DNA of 64,000 nucleotides from SZUA-444 sp965226565. Lineage in GTDB: Bacteria; Bacillota; Clostridia; Oscillospirales; Ruminococcaceae. Shown here piece by piece: positions 32,800 to 42,901 of this stretch. The stretch covers positions 124,001 to 188,000 of the forward strand of contig CBDDDI010000004.1 of assembly GCA_965226565.1 (NCBI GenBank), in the 5' to 3' direction. The position numbers and the translations under genes were made by a program. The stretch's first letter is position 1. Each line of letters starts with the position of its first letter. The notes beneath the pieces were generated by a model, which saw only the letters and a program-made list of their open reading frames with translations, had not been told where the DNA came from and did no database searches.

Positions 32800-33840
32800 T
32801 TAATTAACCAACATAGAATGTATAGCTTTTTCAATAAGAAGTCTTCCATCTATATTTGATGATTTCAAATCCACATCAGTATCAGATAAAATTTCTATAC
32901 ACTGTCTTAATCTTTGAACACTAATATTTCTGCAATCTCTAAAAGCATTTGAAACTACAAATGAACGAGATTTATTATAAAAATCATCAACAACTTGAGA
33001 TTGTGAAACACCTTCATTTATAGCAATTCTGGCTTTATACAAATCCAAAAAAGACATAGAAATTGCTGATAAAATAGCAATACTTTCAGTTTGCTGAGCA
33101 TATAATTCGTCCAAAAGTCTCATAGAATTTTTAGCATCAAATTTTGCAACAGCTTTTGCTAAAGCAAACGAATTTGTATCCAGCTGTTTTGAAACAAGAA
33201 GATCTATTATCTGTTTTGTTATTTCTGATGTTTTAGCATAATCACAAAGCTTGTCCACTTCATTATTAATCATCATCAAATTGCTTAAACATAATGAAGC
33301 AATATATTCAGCATTTTGTTTAGAAATAGAAGAACCTTTTGAACTAACTTTTGACATAATATATTTTGAAAGTTCAGCTGGTTTTTTCTCATCAAATTCA
33401 CATACAACACCATACTTTGAACAAAATGTTATAAACTTTTTATTTTTAGTTTTCAACACGTTTCTTTTATTATAAATATTTATACCTGTTATGTAAACAA
33501 TTACAGTTGTGCTTTCTTGCAACCTAGAAAAAACTTCACAAATGTATTTATAATCTTTATCATTTAAATTATCAAAATCCAAATCATTAATCATAATACA
33601 CATTCTATCTGAAAACATAGGTAATGATTCACACAAATCATCCAGCTCAGAAATATCTAAATTTTTTCCATTAAATTTATGCAAATTATATGTTTCATCA
33701 TCTTTTCTAACAAGTTTTGAACTTAATTTTTTTGCATATGCTCCAATAGTAGCAATATCTTTACCATAAAAGAAATATAAAGACGAAATTTCTCCTGATC
33801 TAATTAATTTTGCAAGATTTGTATCATTTACTACAGGCAT
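32800..33840 (-). CDS. holA: DNA polymerase III delta subunit
   Basis: Clamp-loader subunit that opens the sliding clamp. 346 residues with the AAA-like N-terminal region (SLYFFYGKDIATIGAYAKKL), central FITFCSKYGVVCEFDEKKPAELSKYI, and a helical C-terminal collar. ATG 33840 shares one base with the comEC stop codon, so translation is coupled. comEC-holA neighbourhood is common in Firmicutes. Confidence 0.92.
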   Translation of the reverse strand: MPVVNDTNLAKLIRSGEISSLYFFYGKDIATIGAYAKKLSSKLVRKDDETYNLHKFNGKNLDISELDDLCESLPMFSDRMCIMINDLDFDNLNDKDYKYICEVFSRLQESTTVIVYITGINIYNKRNVLKTKNKKFITFCSKYGVVCEFDEKKPAELSKYIMSKVSSKGSSISKQNAEYIASLCLSNLMMINNEVDKLCDYAKTSEITKQIIDLLVSKQLDTNSFALAKAVAKFDAKNSMRLLDELYAQQTESIAILSAISMSFLDLYKARIAINEGVSQSQVVDDFYNKSRSFVVSNAFRDCRNISVQRLRQCIEILSDTDVDLKSSNIDGRLLIEKAIHSMLVN

Positions 33841-35894
33841 TAAAATCGTCTCCTTACCACAAAATCTCCATTACGTTTTGCTTTTATTTCTATTACAGCA
33901 TTCTCATCTTCATCAAATTTATAAACATTACCAAAGCTATCAGTCAATTCTATTTTATCATCAATAATTTTCATTATTAACTCAAAATTATCATTATTAT
34001 CTTCTTTAACAATACCAAAATCAAATTCATCAAATTTCAAATCAATTATATTTTCATTACAATTAACACAACAATTATTTAATAATATTTTAGGATTTTG
34101 CTTTAAAAAATAATAATTAATATCTTTGTTAGTAATCGTCTTACAACTATCATCTAAAAATATATTGTTTATATTTGGATTAATTTCATTTATATATTGT
34201 GCTAAAGCTTTTTGAGGTTTATTAAGTAGCACCAAACCATCTATTTTTTTAGCATCTTGTTCAGAAATAATATCATCAACAACACTGGCACATTTTCCAG
34301 CACCATTAACATCTATTATACAAGTTTGAGAGTATTTATTCAATACCAATGCACAATTATTCTTATTATAAACTATATTAATTTTTAATATATCTTTATT
34401 TTGCATAAAATTAATAAAAAATATAATTATTATTACCAAAATACAGGATAATCCAGAACAAAACATAGCTTTTTTAGATTTAAATTTCACAAACATAAAA
34501 ACTAAAAAAGCAAATGACAACACAAACACAATTTCAATATATTTCACATTTGTTATTACATATGCAAACGGTATTTTGATAAGCCATTTTGATGCAACTA
34601 GCACAATTTTTAAAGCTATACCAGAAATAAGCAACAAAGGTTTCGCAATAACAAATATACCTCCAGTAAATGCAATTATTACACCACAAACTAATGCCAA
34701 TATACAAAATGGAGCTAAAAGCAAATTTGATATTGGACAAATTATAGATGCATAATCAAAATACATTGTGCAGAATGGAAAAATAAAAATTGTTACACAA
34801 ATTGAGGTTAATAATGTTACTTTTGTTTTTTTGAATCTTCCATCCAGTTTTAAATAACTGATAAAATATGGTGCTACAACTGCAACTGCAAAAACTGCTG
34901 AAAAAGACAAACAAAATGAAGGATTAGATATTGAGTAAGGATTACCTAAAGTTAATATTATTCCAGAAAAAGCTATAGCACTCATTGGATCTGATGTTCT
35001 ATATATTATTTTTCCAAACATAAGTATTGTAATCATTATTGCTGCTCTAACAACAGAAACTGGCATGCCAGTAAATAATACAAATGCTATTATAAAAATT
35101 TCTGTAATAATAAAATTAAAACGTTTACTTGTTTTGAATAATCTTAAAATCAATAAAAGAATTCCAACTACAATCATTAAATGAGTTCCAGAAACTGCAA
35201 TCATATGTCCAAGTCCAGCTTTATACAAATTCGTTTCAGATTCTGAACTTAATTCTGATTTGTCTCCACAAAGCATTGCTCCTAAAAATCCACCTTCATC
35301 GCCTGGCAATGTTTTTGTAATAACTCCATATATGTAATTACTATAGTTTTCTATAGCTGTAATTATAGGTCTTTTATGTGTTTTAATAACTTGTCCTTTT
35401 CCACATTCCAAAGAACTAAGATAAATTCCTTTTGATTTATTATACTTAAATGTATCAAACTTAATAGTATCTTTTGGAATAGAAAATTTAACTTTAGTTT
35501 TTATTTCATCATTCTTTTTATATACACCATTTCTTGAATACATTTTTACTTTAGGATTAAATAATTTTTTATTTTTCCATTCAAGATCATAATAAACACC
35601 TTTTTTAGATGTTTGATTTGCATCCAAAACAACTGCTGAAATTTCTGTTGTAACTTCATCATATTTCAAAAGCTTATTATAATAAAACATTGTATAAAAG
35701 CAATTATAAAATAATGCAATTATAGCTGAAATTATTATAACATAAACTTGGATTTTAGATTTTCTTACAATAGAAATTATTAAGATTATACCTAAAATTC
35801 CGGCTAAAACAAAATTTATTTTTACAGATAAAAATGACGCAAAAAACAATGCAATCATATAGGGAAATCCTACATAAGCTATCTTTCGCGTCAT
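33840..35894 (-). CDS. comEC: ComEC/Rec2-type DNA uptake channel with reduced C-terminal domain
   Basis: Membrane channel for DNA uptake. 684 residues: N-terminal membrane helices and a DUF4131-like region (about 40-190), then the Competence domain with GLGHMIAVSGTHLMIVVGILL and GMPVSVVRAAIMI. The last 150 residues correspond to the metallo-beta-lactamase-like domain (ALVLNKYSQTCIIDVNGAGKC) but lack the usual HxHxDH metal site, and the protein is shorter than many ComEC (750-800). The domain may be non-catalytic. No comEA is adjacent. Confidence 0.9.
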   Translation of the reverse strand: MTRKIAYVGFPYMIALFFASFLSVKINFVLAGILGIILIISIVRKSKIQVYVIIISAIIALFYNCFYTMFYYNKLLKYDEVTTEISAVVLDANQTSKKGVYYDLEWKNKKLFNPKVKMYSRNGVYKKNDEIKTKVKFSIPKDTIKFDTFKYNKSKGIYLSSLECGKGQVIKTHKRPIITAIENYSNYIYGVITKTLPGDEGGFLGAMLCGDKSELSSESETNLYKAGLGHMIAVSGTHLMIVVGILLLILRLFKTSKRFNFIITEIFIIAFVLFTGMPVSVVRAAIMITILMFGKIIYRTSDPMSAIAFSGIILTLGNPYSISNPSFCLSFSAVFAVAVVAPYFISYLKLDGRFKKTKVTLLTSICVTIFIFPFCTMYFDYASIICPISNLLLAPFCILALVCGVIIAFTGGIFVIAKPLLLISGIALKIVLVASKWLIKIPFAYVITNVKYIEIVFVLSFAFLVFMFVKFKSKKAMFCSGLSCILVIIIIFFINFMQNKDILKINIVYNKNNCALVLNKYSQTCIIDVNGAGKCASVVDDIISEQDAKKIDGLVLLNKPQKALAQYINEINPNINNIFLDDSCKTITNKDINYYFLKQNPKILLNNCCVNCNENIIDLKFDEFDFGIVKEDNNDNFELIMKIIDDKIELTDSFGNVYKFDEDENAVIEIKAKRNGDFVVRRRF

Positions 35895-35916
35895 AATAAT
35901 TCATCCTTTTTGTCGT

Positions 35917-36459
35917 TTATTTGTTGAAAAATAGTGGAAGTTTTTCTAAAAATATTATATCTTTTCTGTCAGCAGCATCACCTTCAGCCAAAACTGCAGA
36001 TGTCGCAACAATATTAGCTTCAGCTTCTTTCAAAAGCTTTTCAACTGCTGAAATTGATTCACCAGTACTAATAACATCGTCAACAATAACCACTCTTTTT
36101 CCTTTAAGATAATTTGCTTCATTTTTATCAAGATATAAAGTTTGAGAACCTGCTGTAGTAATCGAATGAACACTAACAGAAATTGGCGATGTCATATAAG
36201 CTTTTATAGATTTTCTAGCAACAAAATATTTCTTATTCATTTGACGTGCCATTTCAAAAGCTAAAGGAATACCTTTTGATTCTGCTGTTATAATAGCATC
36301 ACATTCTGGCAATTTTTTAACAAGTTCAGTAGCACAAGCTACAGTAAGTTCAACATCAGAAAACATAACAAAAGCTGCAATATATAAATCTTCATTAATA
36401 GGACATAATGGAAGCTTTCTTTTTAAACCTGCTACTTCTAGTTCATAAAATTTTTGCAT
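35917..36459 (-). CDS. apt: Adenine phosphoribosyltransferase
   Basis: Salvages adenine to AMP using PRPP. 180 residues. The PRPP motif is VVIVDDVISTGESISAV; AIITAESKGIPLAFEMAR and RKSIKAYMT are the other active-site segments of the Apt family. ATG 36459 follows GAGAGG. Confidence 0.9.
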   Translation of the reverse strand: MQKFYELEVAGLKRKLPLCPINEDLYIAAFVMFSDVELTVACATELVKKLPECDAIITAESKGIPLAFEMARQMNKKYFVARKSIKAYMTSPISVSVHSITTAGSQTLYLDKNEANYLKGKRVVIVDDVISTGESISAVEKLLKEAEANIVATSAVLAEGDAADRKDIIFLEKLPLFFNK

Positions 36460-36492
36460 AAATATAACCTCTCTTTAACTAAATCCACTGTA

Positions 36493-36828
36493 TTAACCTG
36501 CTGGCCATTGCAATTCTCTTCCTGCAAGAAGATGAAAATGAATATGAAAAACTGTTTGTCCAGCACTTTCTCCACAGTTATTTACAACTCTAAAACTGTC
36601 TAAATTTTTATCTTTTGCAACCTTAGCAATAACTTCATAAATATGTGCTATATATTTAGAATTTTCAGCATCAACTTCTAAAGCAGAAGAAATATGCTTT
36701 TTTGGTATAAACAAATAGTGAATTGGAGCTGTAGGATTTATATCCTCAAAAGCATAAACCATATCATCTTCATAAACTTTTTTACTAGGAATTTCTCCAT
36801 TTATAATTTTACAAAAAACACAATCCAT
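36493..36828 (-). CDS. HIT-family nucleotide hydrolase
   Basis: 111 residues, full length for a Hint-like protein. The histidine triad is HIHFHLLAG; N-terminal CVFCKIINGEIPS and C-terminal GRELQWPAG are typical. Likely acts on AMP-linked substrates. It follows alaS by only 4 bases and is probably cotranscribed with it under T-box control. Confidence 0.93.
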   Translation of the reverse strand: MDCVFCKIINGEIPSKKVYEDDMVYAFEDINPTAPIHYLFIPKKHISSALEVDAENSKYIAHIYEVIAKVAKDKNLDSFRVVNNCGESAGQTVFHIHFHLLAGRELQWPAG

Positions 36829-36832
36829 ATTA

Positions 36833-39475
36833 TTACTCCTTAATCATATTAGAAACAATATCTTTCACAGCTGATAAAGCCTCGTCTATCTTAGTCTTAT
36901 CAATTATACCAGCCATAGCGTTATCAGGACGTCCACCACCTTTTCCACCAGTTAAAGCAGAAACTTGTTTAGCAATATTTCCAGCATGGCATCCTATTTT
37001 AATAGCCTCTTTACCACATGATACAACAAAACTACCAGAAGCACCATTAACACCAGCAAAAACAGCAATAGTATTAGGAGATTTTTCTTTAATTTTTTCT
37101 CCCATACTTCTTAAAACTTCAGTTTTAATAGGATTAAAATATGCAGATACAATTCTAACACCTTTTATTTCAATAGCACTTTCAAAAATTCCATCAACTC
37201 TTAATGAAGCAATTTCTGAATTAAGTTCTTCTATATCTTTTTCAAGCTTTTTAACATTATCAGATATAGAAGTACATTTAGCAACAATCTCATTAGGATT
37301 AGCAAGTTTCAAAACATTAGCAGCTTTGTTAATCATATCTGTTTTATTATTTATTAATTCAAGAACACCTGCACCTGTAACAGCTTCAATTCTTCTAACT
37401 CCAGCAGCAACTGAACTTTCAGAAATAATTTTAAACAATCCAATTTTAGAAGTGTTATCAACATGTGTTCCGCCACAAAATTCAACAGAAGCTGATTTTA
37501 TATCAACAACACGAACAACATCACCATATTTTTCACCAAACAAAGCCAAAGCACCTAATTTTTTAGCTTCTTCAATAGGCATTTCTTCATTTGAAACTTC
37601 TAAAGCATTTAAAATATATTGATTAACAATACTTTCAACTTTAGCAATTTCTTTTGTTTTCATAGCGCTAAAATGATTAAAATCAAATCTGCATCTGTTT
37701 GAATCAACAAGTTGACCAGCTTGATGAACGTGATCTCCTAAAACTTGACGAAGTGCTGATTGTAACAAATGTGCACAAGTATGATTTCTCATTGTAGCAG
37801 TTCTAACATCTTTATCAACTTTAGCACAAACTTCTGTATTTACAGCAAATTCTCCAACAGAAACATTACCTATATGAATAAACTGTCCACTTTGAAGCTT
37901 TTTCGTATCCTTTACAAAAAATACACTTTCTCCACAAGTTATTGTACCAACATCTCCAATTTGTCCACCACTTTCAGCGTAAAAAGGAGTTTTATCAAGT
38001 ATAATTACTGCATCTTCTCCTTCAGAAATTTGCTCAACTTTTTCTGAATTAACGAACATACCAGTTATATTTACATTATCTTCAAATTTATTATAACCTA
38101 TAAACTTAGTTGATTGCAAATTAGCAACATCCAAATCACTTTCACTCCATGATGAACCTGATTTTGAATTTCTATCTTTTCTAGCAGTTTCTTTTTGTTT
38201 TAAAAGCAATTCATTAAAACGTTTTTCATCAACTTCAATTCCATTTTCTTTAGCAATCTCAATTGTCAAATCAATTGGAAATCCAAAAGTATCATTAAGT
38301 TTAAAAGCATCTTCACCAGATAAAACTTTTTTGTTGTCATCTTTATTAATTGTATCAATCATTGAAGTTAACAAATCAATACCTTTATCAATTGTTTTTG
38401 CGAAATTCTCTTCTTCAATTCTAATAACTTTTTTAATATATTCAGCTTTTTCTTCAAGTTCAGGATAAGCAGATTTATTTTCATTAATAACAGTATCACA
38501 AACTTTAAATAAGAATGGCTCAGTAATTCCAAGAAGTCTACCATATCTAGCAGCACGTCTTAACAATCTTCTTAAAACATAACCTCTTCCAACATTTGAT
38601 GGCAAAACTCCATCACCAACCATAAAAGTAGTACTTCTAATATGATCAGTAATAACTCTTAATGCAACATCAGTTTTTTGATCTTTTTTATATTCTACTT
38701 TAGCAAATTCAGTAACATGTTTCATTATTTTTTGAACAGTATCAACTTCAAATAAATTACCTACATTTTGCATAACACAAGCCAAACGTTCAAGTCCCAT
38801 TCCTGTATCAATGTTTTTGTGTATAGCATCAGTATAATTACCATTTCCATCACTAATAAATTGTGAAAATACTAAATTCCATATTTCAATAATTCTGTCA
38901 CAATCACTTGCTTGTTCAAAATTTTCAAATGGTCCGTATTCTTGACCTCTATCAAAATGTATCTCACTACATGGTCCACAAGGTCCAGAACCATGTTCCC
39001 AAAAATTTTCAGATTTGCCAAGTCTTATAACTCTTTCTTTTGGAACACCTATTCTATTCACCCAAATTTCTTCAGCTTCATCATCTTCTTCATAAATTGT
39101 AACCCATAATCTATCAGCTGGAATCTCAAGAGTTTTAGTCAAAAACTCCCATCCCCATTCAATTACCTCTGTTTTAAAATAATCTCCAAAAGAAAAATTA
39201 CCAAGCATCTCAAAATAAGTCCCGTGTCTTGCTGTTTTACCTACCATCTCAATATCAGGAGTTCTTATACATTTTTGACATGATGTTAATCTAACATTTG
39301 GAGGAACTTGTGTTCCCATAAAATATGGCTTCAAAGGCGCCATTCCTGAATTTATTAAAAGTAAACTCTTATCTCCTTGTGGAACAAGTGAATAACTGTT
39401 AACTCTCGTATGTGATTTGCTTTCAAAAAATGATAAAAATGCTTCTCTTAGTTCGTTTAAACCCATCCATTTCAT
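36833..39475 (-). CDS. alaS: Alanyl-tRNA synthetase
   Basis: 880 residues, full length. Class II core with FFESKSHTRVNSYSLVP, GMAPLKPYF and GSGPCGPCSEIHFDRG; the editing domain has the zinc/active-site residues HTCAHLLQSALRQVLGDHVHQAG in part, and VEFCGGTHVDNTS; the C-terminal DHHA1 domain ends with GGKGGGRPDNAMAG. ATG 39475 with AAGGAG upstream. Controlled by an alanine T-box. Confidence 0.97.
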   Translation of the reverse strand: MKWMGLNELREAFLSFFESKSHTRVNSYSLVPQGDKSLLLINSGMAPLKPYFMGTQVPPNVRLTSCQKCIRTPDIEMVGKTARHGTYFEMLGNFSFGDYFKTEVIEWGWEFLTKTLEIPADRLWVTIYEEDDEAEEIWVNRIGVPKERVIRLGKSENFWEHGSGPCGPCSEIHFDRGQEYGPFENFEQASDCDRIIEIWNLVFSQFISDGNGNYTDAIHKNIDTGMGLERLACVMQNVGNLFEVDTVQKIMKHVTEFAKVEYKKDQKTDVALRVITDHIRSTTFMVGDGVLPSNVGRGYVLRRLLRRAARYGRLLGITEPFLFKVCDTVINENKSAYPELEEKAEYIKKVIRIEEENFAKTIDKGIDLLTSMIDTINKDDNKKVLSGEDAFKLNDTFGFPIDLTIEIAKENGIEVDEKRFNELLLKQKETARKDRNSKSGSSWSESDLDVANLQSTKFIGYNKFEDNVNITGMFVNSEKVEQISEGEDAVIILDKTPFYAESGGQIGDVGTITCGESVFFVKDTKKLQSGQFIHIGNVSVGEFAVNTEVCAKVDKDVRTATMRNHTCAHLLQSALRQVLGDHVHQAGQLVDSNRCRFDFNHFSAMKTKEIAKVESIVNQYILNALEVSNEEMPIEEAKKLGALALFGEKYGDVVRVVDIKSASVEFCGGTHVDNTSKIGLFKIISESSVAAGVRRIEAVTGAGVLELINNKTDMINKAANVLKLANPNEIVAKCTSISDNVKKLEKDIEELNSEIASLRVDGIFESAIEIKGVRIVSAYFNPIKTEVLRSMGEKIKEKSPNTIAVFAGVNGASGSFVVSCGKEAIKIGCHAGNIAKQVSALTGGKGGGRPDNAMAGIIDKTKIDEALSAVKDIVSNMIKE

Positions 39476-39504
39476 ACTTAAACTTCTCCTTTAAAATTAA
39501 AAAA

Positions 39505-39735
39505 TGCAATAAAAAAAGCCACGCCCAATATTGGGACGAAGCATTCGTGGTACCACCCAAATTGCAAGTAAAAAAATACTTGCCACTCGAAATCTTTTAA
39601 CGCAAGAAATACGTTTGACTTTCATCAAAAGCTCAGGAGTAGCTACTGAAACAAAACAGAAAAACTTTCACCAACCGTTTTCTCTCTAAACTGTTTTAAA
39701 ATCAGCTTGTTCCTTCAACGCTAATTATATCATTA
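39505..39735 (-). promoter_or_regulatory. T-box riboswitch, alanine specifier
   Basis: Minus-strand leader of alaS. It shows the AGAGAG motif of stem I, the specifier region GTA-GCT-ACTCCTGAGC with GCT (Ala), the antiterminator core GGGTGGTACCACG, and a terminator built on CCCAATATTGGG followed by TTTTTT. Specifier and downstream gene agree. Confidence 0.95.
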
Positions 39736-39762
39736 TTATATCAAAATTATAAAATAAGTCAA
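39735..39762 (-). promoter_or_regulatory. Promoter of the alaS T-box transcript
   Basis: TTGACT-N16-TATAAT on the minus strand, just upstream of the T-box. Confidence 0.7.
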
Positions 39763-39799
39763 GCAATTTAATAATAGTTATACACTAATTTTAACACTA

Positions 39800-40498
39800 T
39801 TATTCTTCATCTTTATTATGCGGATCAATAACATGTTTTTGAATTTTTGGATATATAATATAGCATGAAATAAAACTAACACAAGTAAAAGGTAAAAACA
39901 AAATAAAAAAAGCTGTATATGGAAAAAACATTACAATTAAAGCTATAAATAAAGCAAAAACAGACAATACAATAAGATTCGCTTTGAGTTCAACAATAGT
40001 TAGTATAAATGAATTTTTAATTATTTCTTTAAATTTCAAATTCACAGAAACAAGCATTGGATATATATAAAAGTGCATCATAAACACTAAAACACCTACA
40101 CACAAAACTAAAATAAAAACTCCTAAATAAATTTTATTTTCTTTCATATTAGCATAATAAAATCTAGCAGAAAGATAAAATAAAACTCCTGCTAAAATAT
40201 CTATTATTGTAAGCAAGACACCTTTTTTGAAATTTTCTTTAAAAGCTTCAAAAAAATCAGTAAACATAAACACCGGATATGACATACCATAATTTTTAAC
40301 AATCTGAGTCATAGCTGCAGTCGCGGGACCAATAGTAATAACAGGAATACAACAAATTACATACAATATATTTAATAAAACCAAATTCCAAAATGAATTC
40401 AAAAAACGTCTTATAAAAAGTTTAGGTTTAGTTGTAACTTCGTTTTTACTAACACCTTTTCCTTCTTTGTTATAATCTATTAATTTAAACTTCAGCAT
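39800..40498 (-). CDS. DUF624/YesL-like membrane protein
   Basis: 232 residues, five or six transmembrane helices. The conserved opening (NSFWNLVLLNILYVICCIPVITIGPATAAM) is the signature of the DUF624 family. The function is not established; family members often lie near sugar uptake genes, but here the neighbour is spoIIM. ATG 40498 with AAGGAG 5 bases upstream; 17 bases after spoIIM, so one transcript is likely. Confidence 0.85.
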   Translation of the reverse strand: MLKFKLIDYNKEGKGVSKNEVTTKPKLFIRRFLNSFWNLVLLNILYVICCIPVITIGPATAAMTQIVKNYGMSYPVFMFTDFFEAFKENFKKGVLLTIIDILAGVLFYLSARFYYANMKENKIYLGVFILVLCVGVLVFMMHFYIYPMLVSVNLKFKEIIKNSFILTIVELKANLIVLSVFALFIALIVMFFPYTAFFILFLPFTCVSFISCYIIYPKIQKHVIDPHNKDEE

Positions 40499-40514
40499 AT
40501 GTTCTCCTTATTTT

Positions 40515-41120
40515 TTACAAAACACCTGAGAACAACAACGCACAAATTCCATCAACAATTGAAGCGATCACCATTATTATAAACAGCACCAAAAATTTCT
40601 GACAATATAGTTTTGTTGTTTGTCTCATTATAATGTTTTTATTAGTAGTAATTAAATTCTTAAAAAGAATATTTGATAACCTAATTGATTCTCTTATAGC
40701 TATAACCAAAGCAAATGTACTAATTAGCACATAAGGCAAAATTAATAAAGATATTACACCAAATGCTTTTACTCCTTCAAGAGCAAAAATTTGTGCAAAA
40801 GTTGAGCCAAGCCCAAGTCCATTAAAGAGTGGAATAAAAAATTCAATTGGCTGTGCAACTGCCCAAAAGCCAAGTAAAAACACAAAAAATAGTTGTCCAA
40901 CAGATTTCATTAGTGTTTGTAAAAAAACTTCAGTTGCAGATTGATCAGCTCTTAAGCTCATAAAACTTTTTGTAACAAAAGAAATATTAGATGTCAATAT
41001 CTTGTCCATTCCACAAAAAGCTAATGTGCCAATAATTACTCCACCTATCATCAAACCAATTACCAAAATAAAAAAACTATTTTTCTCAATAAAATTACTC
41101 TTAGTATTTTTTCTTTCCAT
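40515..41120 (-). CDS. spoIIM: Stage II sporulation protein M
   Basis: Membrane subunit of the SpoIID-SpoIIM-SpoIIP complex that thins septal peptidoglycan during engulfment. 201 residues, about five transmembrane helices, with the SpoIIM-like GFWAVAQPIEFFIPLFNGLGLGS and EGVKAFGVISLLILPYVLIS segments. ATG 41120 follows AAAGGACG. The spoIID and spoIIP partners are not in the window. Confidence 0.87.
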   Translation of the reverse strand: MERKNTKSNFIEKNSFFILVIGLMIGGVIIGTLAFCGMDKILTSNISFVTKSFMSLRADQSATEVFLQTLMKSVGQLFFVFLLGFWAVAQPIEFFIPLFNGLGLGSTFAQIFALEGVKAFGVISLLILPYVLISTFALVIAIRESIRLSNILFKNLITTNKNIIMRQTTKLYCQKFLVLFIIMVIASIVDGICALLFSGVL

Positions 41121-41218
41121 AATATTTTCGTCCTTTACATATCAATTTATTTTAATTAATATGCAAAGACGAAAATTAATATTACTATATTTATAATCTA
41201 AAATTCTATAACACAATA

Positions 41219-42022
41219 TTATTTTGAAAGCTCATAAGCTCTTTTTGTACAAGAAGAACAAGCTTTATTCACAATTCCTGTAAGATCCGCTTTATAAAAT
41301 TCTTCAAGACCTTCTAAAGTTGTACCTCCTGGTGAAGAAACCATTTTAATAAGTTCATCGATTGAAAATCCAGAGTCAGTTATCATTTTTGCTGAACCAA
41401 TTAAAGTTTGTGCAAACAATTCTTTTGCAACATCTTCATCAATATTCTCACTTTTAGCATACTCAACAAAGCCTTTTGCAAATAAATATACAAAAGCTGG
41501 ACTGCTGCCATTAATTGCAATAATCTCTTTCATTTGTGATTTATCTATAACAGCTGTTTTACCACATGAATCAAAAATATTACAAACAAGCTCAAATTCT
41601 TCATTTGTAACTGTATCATTTTTAGAAAGTGCAGTAGCACCTTCTCCAAGAAGCAATGGAGTATTTGGCATAACAAGAATAACTTTTGCATTATTTATAC
41701 TTTTACTTCTAATATATTCATCAGTAATACCAGCAGCAATAGAAATAAGCACAGTATCTTCAGTAACAAAATCAGCAATATCATCAAGCAATTCATCAAA
41801 CATCTGAGGTTTTATCGCTAAAAATATGTACTTACAATTTTCACAAATTTCTTTAACATTATCAAAAGCAGTAACACCTAATTTTGAAATTTGCTCAAGT
41901 TTATTTTTATCAACATCAGTAGCAAAAACTGAAACCTTATCATTAAAATCAGAATTCAAAATTCCTTTTATAATAGCAGTTCCCATATTTCCTGTACCTA
42001 TAAAACCTATTTTGTTCAACAC
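41219..42022 (-). CDS. proC: Pyrroline-5-carboxylate reductase
   Basis: Last step of proline synthesis. 267 residues. Rossmann motif KIGFIGTGNMGTAI, then VMPNTPLLLGEGATAL and the C-terminal MVSSPGGTTLEGLEEF signature. Start GTG 42022 (AGAAGG 5 bases upstream) or the adjacent TTG 42019. Confidence 0.95.
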   Translation of the reverse strand: MLNKIGFIGTGNMGTAIIKGILNSDFNDKVSVFATDVDKNKLEQISKLGVTAFDNVKEICENCKYIFLAIKPQMFDELLDDIADFVTEDTVLISIAAGITDEYIRSKSINNAKVILVMPNTPLLLGEGATALSKNDTVTNEEFELVCNIFDSCGKTAVIDKSQMKEIIAINGSSPAFVYLFAKGFVEYAKSENIDEDVAKELFAQTLIGSAKMITDSGFSIDELIKMVSSPGGTTLEGLEEFYKADLTGIVNKACSSCTKRAYELSK

Positions 42023-42057
42023 AAATGCCTTCTTTCTAAAAATATTTATATTATTAA

Positions 42058-42672
42058 TTATACTTTTTTCTTTCTATATGTCACAGCTATTTTGTTGTAT
42101 ATTTGATACACAACAGGCAATGTAATAGATAACAAGAATATTGAAATAGGAAGCATTATTATATTTTTAATAATTCTTGGTGACACCCAAACCATAAAAT
42201 GATGAATATTACTAGAATTAAAAACGAAATCTGTATTTACAAATGCTGTATAAATCAAAATAGAGTTTAAAATCATGCTACAAACTACTGTAACTAATGT
42301 CTTTGAAATAACTGATCTAATTATTATTGACTTTTGAGTAATATCTTTTCTGTATAAAAATATACCATAAATCACACCTGACAATATTGCCACTAAAGCT
42401 AATGGTGGATAATAAGCATTACCTGTTTTATCAAATAAAAATCCAATTAAATCTGTTCCAAAACCTGCCATACCAGCAACAACAGGTCCAAATAACATTG
42501 CTATTATAGCTATTGCAACAAAAGAAAAAGTGATTCTAACATCAGGAGTTATTTGTATTGCAAATCCTCTTAACGCTATAGAAAATGCCATTAATAATCC
42601 TGTTGTTGTAATTGTTCTAATGTTTTTTAATTCCTTTGCGGAATCTACGAATAAAGATAAAAAGCCTTTCAT
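42058..42672 (-). CDS. folT: Folate ECF transporter S component
   Basis: Substrate-binding membrane subunit of an energy-coupling-factor vitamin transporter. 204 residues, five or six helices, with the N-terminal LKNIRTITTTGLLMAFSIALRGF and FGPVVAGMAGFGTDLIGF seen in FolT proteins. The tetrahydrofolate riboswitch upstream supports folate as substrate. ATG 42672 is chosen because GGAGG precedes it; the frame is open to 42705 but those residues overlap the expression platform. The ECF A/T modules are not in the window. Confidence 0.93.
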   Translation of the reverse strand: MKGFLSLFVDSAKELKNIRTITTTGLLMAFSIALRGFAIQITPDVRITFSFVAIAIIAMLFGPVVAGMAGFGTDLIGFLFDKTGNAYYPPLALVAILSGVIYGIFLYRKDITQKSIIIRSVISKTLVTVVCSMILNSILIYTAFVNTDFVFNSSNIHHFMVWVSPRIIKNIIMLPISIFLLSITLPVVYQIYNKIAVTYRKKKV

Positions 42673-42702
42673 TATAAACCTCCATAGTGTACTAGCTTTA
42701 CA

Positions 42703-42748
42703 CAAAATCTATGTAAAACTGCTTTTAGTCGCGCTGTTTTGCATAGAT
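42703..42748 (-). terminator. Riboswitch expression-platform terminator of folT
   Basis: ATCTATG..AAAAC..GC pairs with GC..GTTTT..CATAGAT with two single mismatches, then TTTTG. It lies between the aptamer and the folT ribosome binding site. Confidence 0.8.
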
Positions 42749-42775
42749 TGGAGTATTATAAAAAGGCTCCTACAT

Positions 42776-42879
42776 GCATCAGCGGGATGCGAAAACTGTA
42801 TCGCAATCATAAGATTTTCGTTCAGATAGCAACTCCCCGTCCATCTGACACTTTACGCACAGTCTTCTACTCTGTATGC
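42776..42879 (-). promoter_or_regulatory. Tetrahydrofolate riboswitch (THF-I)
   Basis: Read on the minus strand: GAGTAG, then GCGTAAAGTGT, L3 GGGGAGTTG closed by CAGAT/ATCTG, ACGAA, and GCATCCCGCT. These match the conserved blocks of the THF-I class in order. P1 (GCAT-A-CAG / CTGATGC), P2 (AAGACTGT / ACAGTTTT) and the CGGG/CCCG pseudoknot can all form. It precedes folT. Confidence 0.9.
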
Positions 42880-42901
42880 TAAATATAAAATTTAACCGAA
42901 T

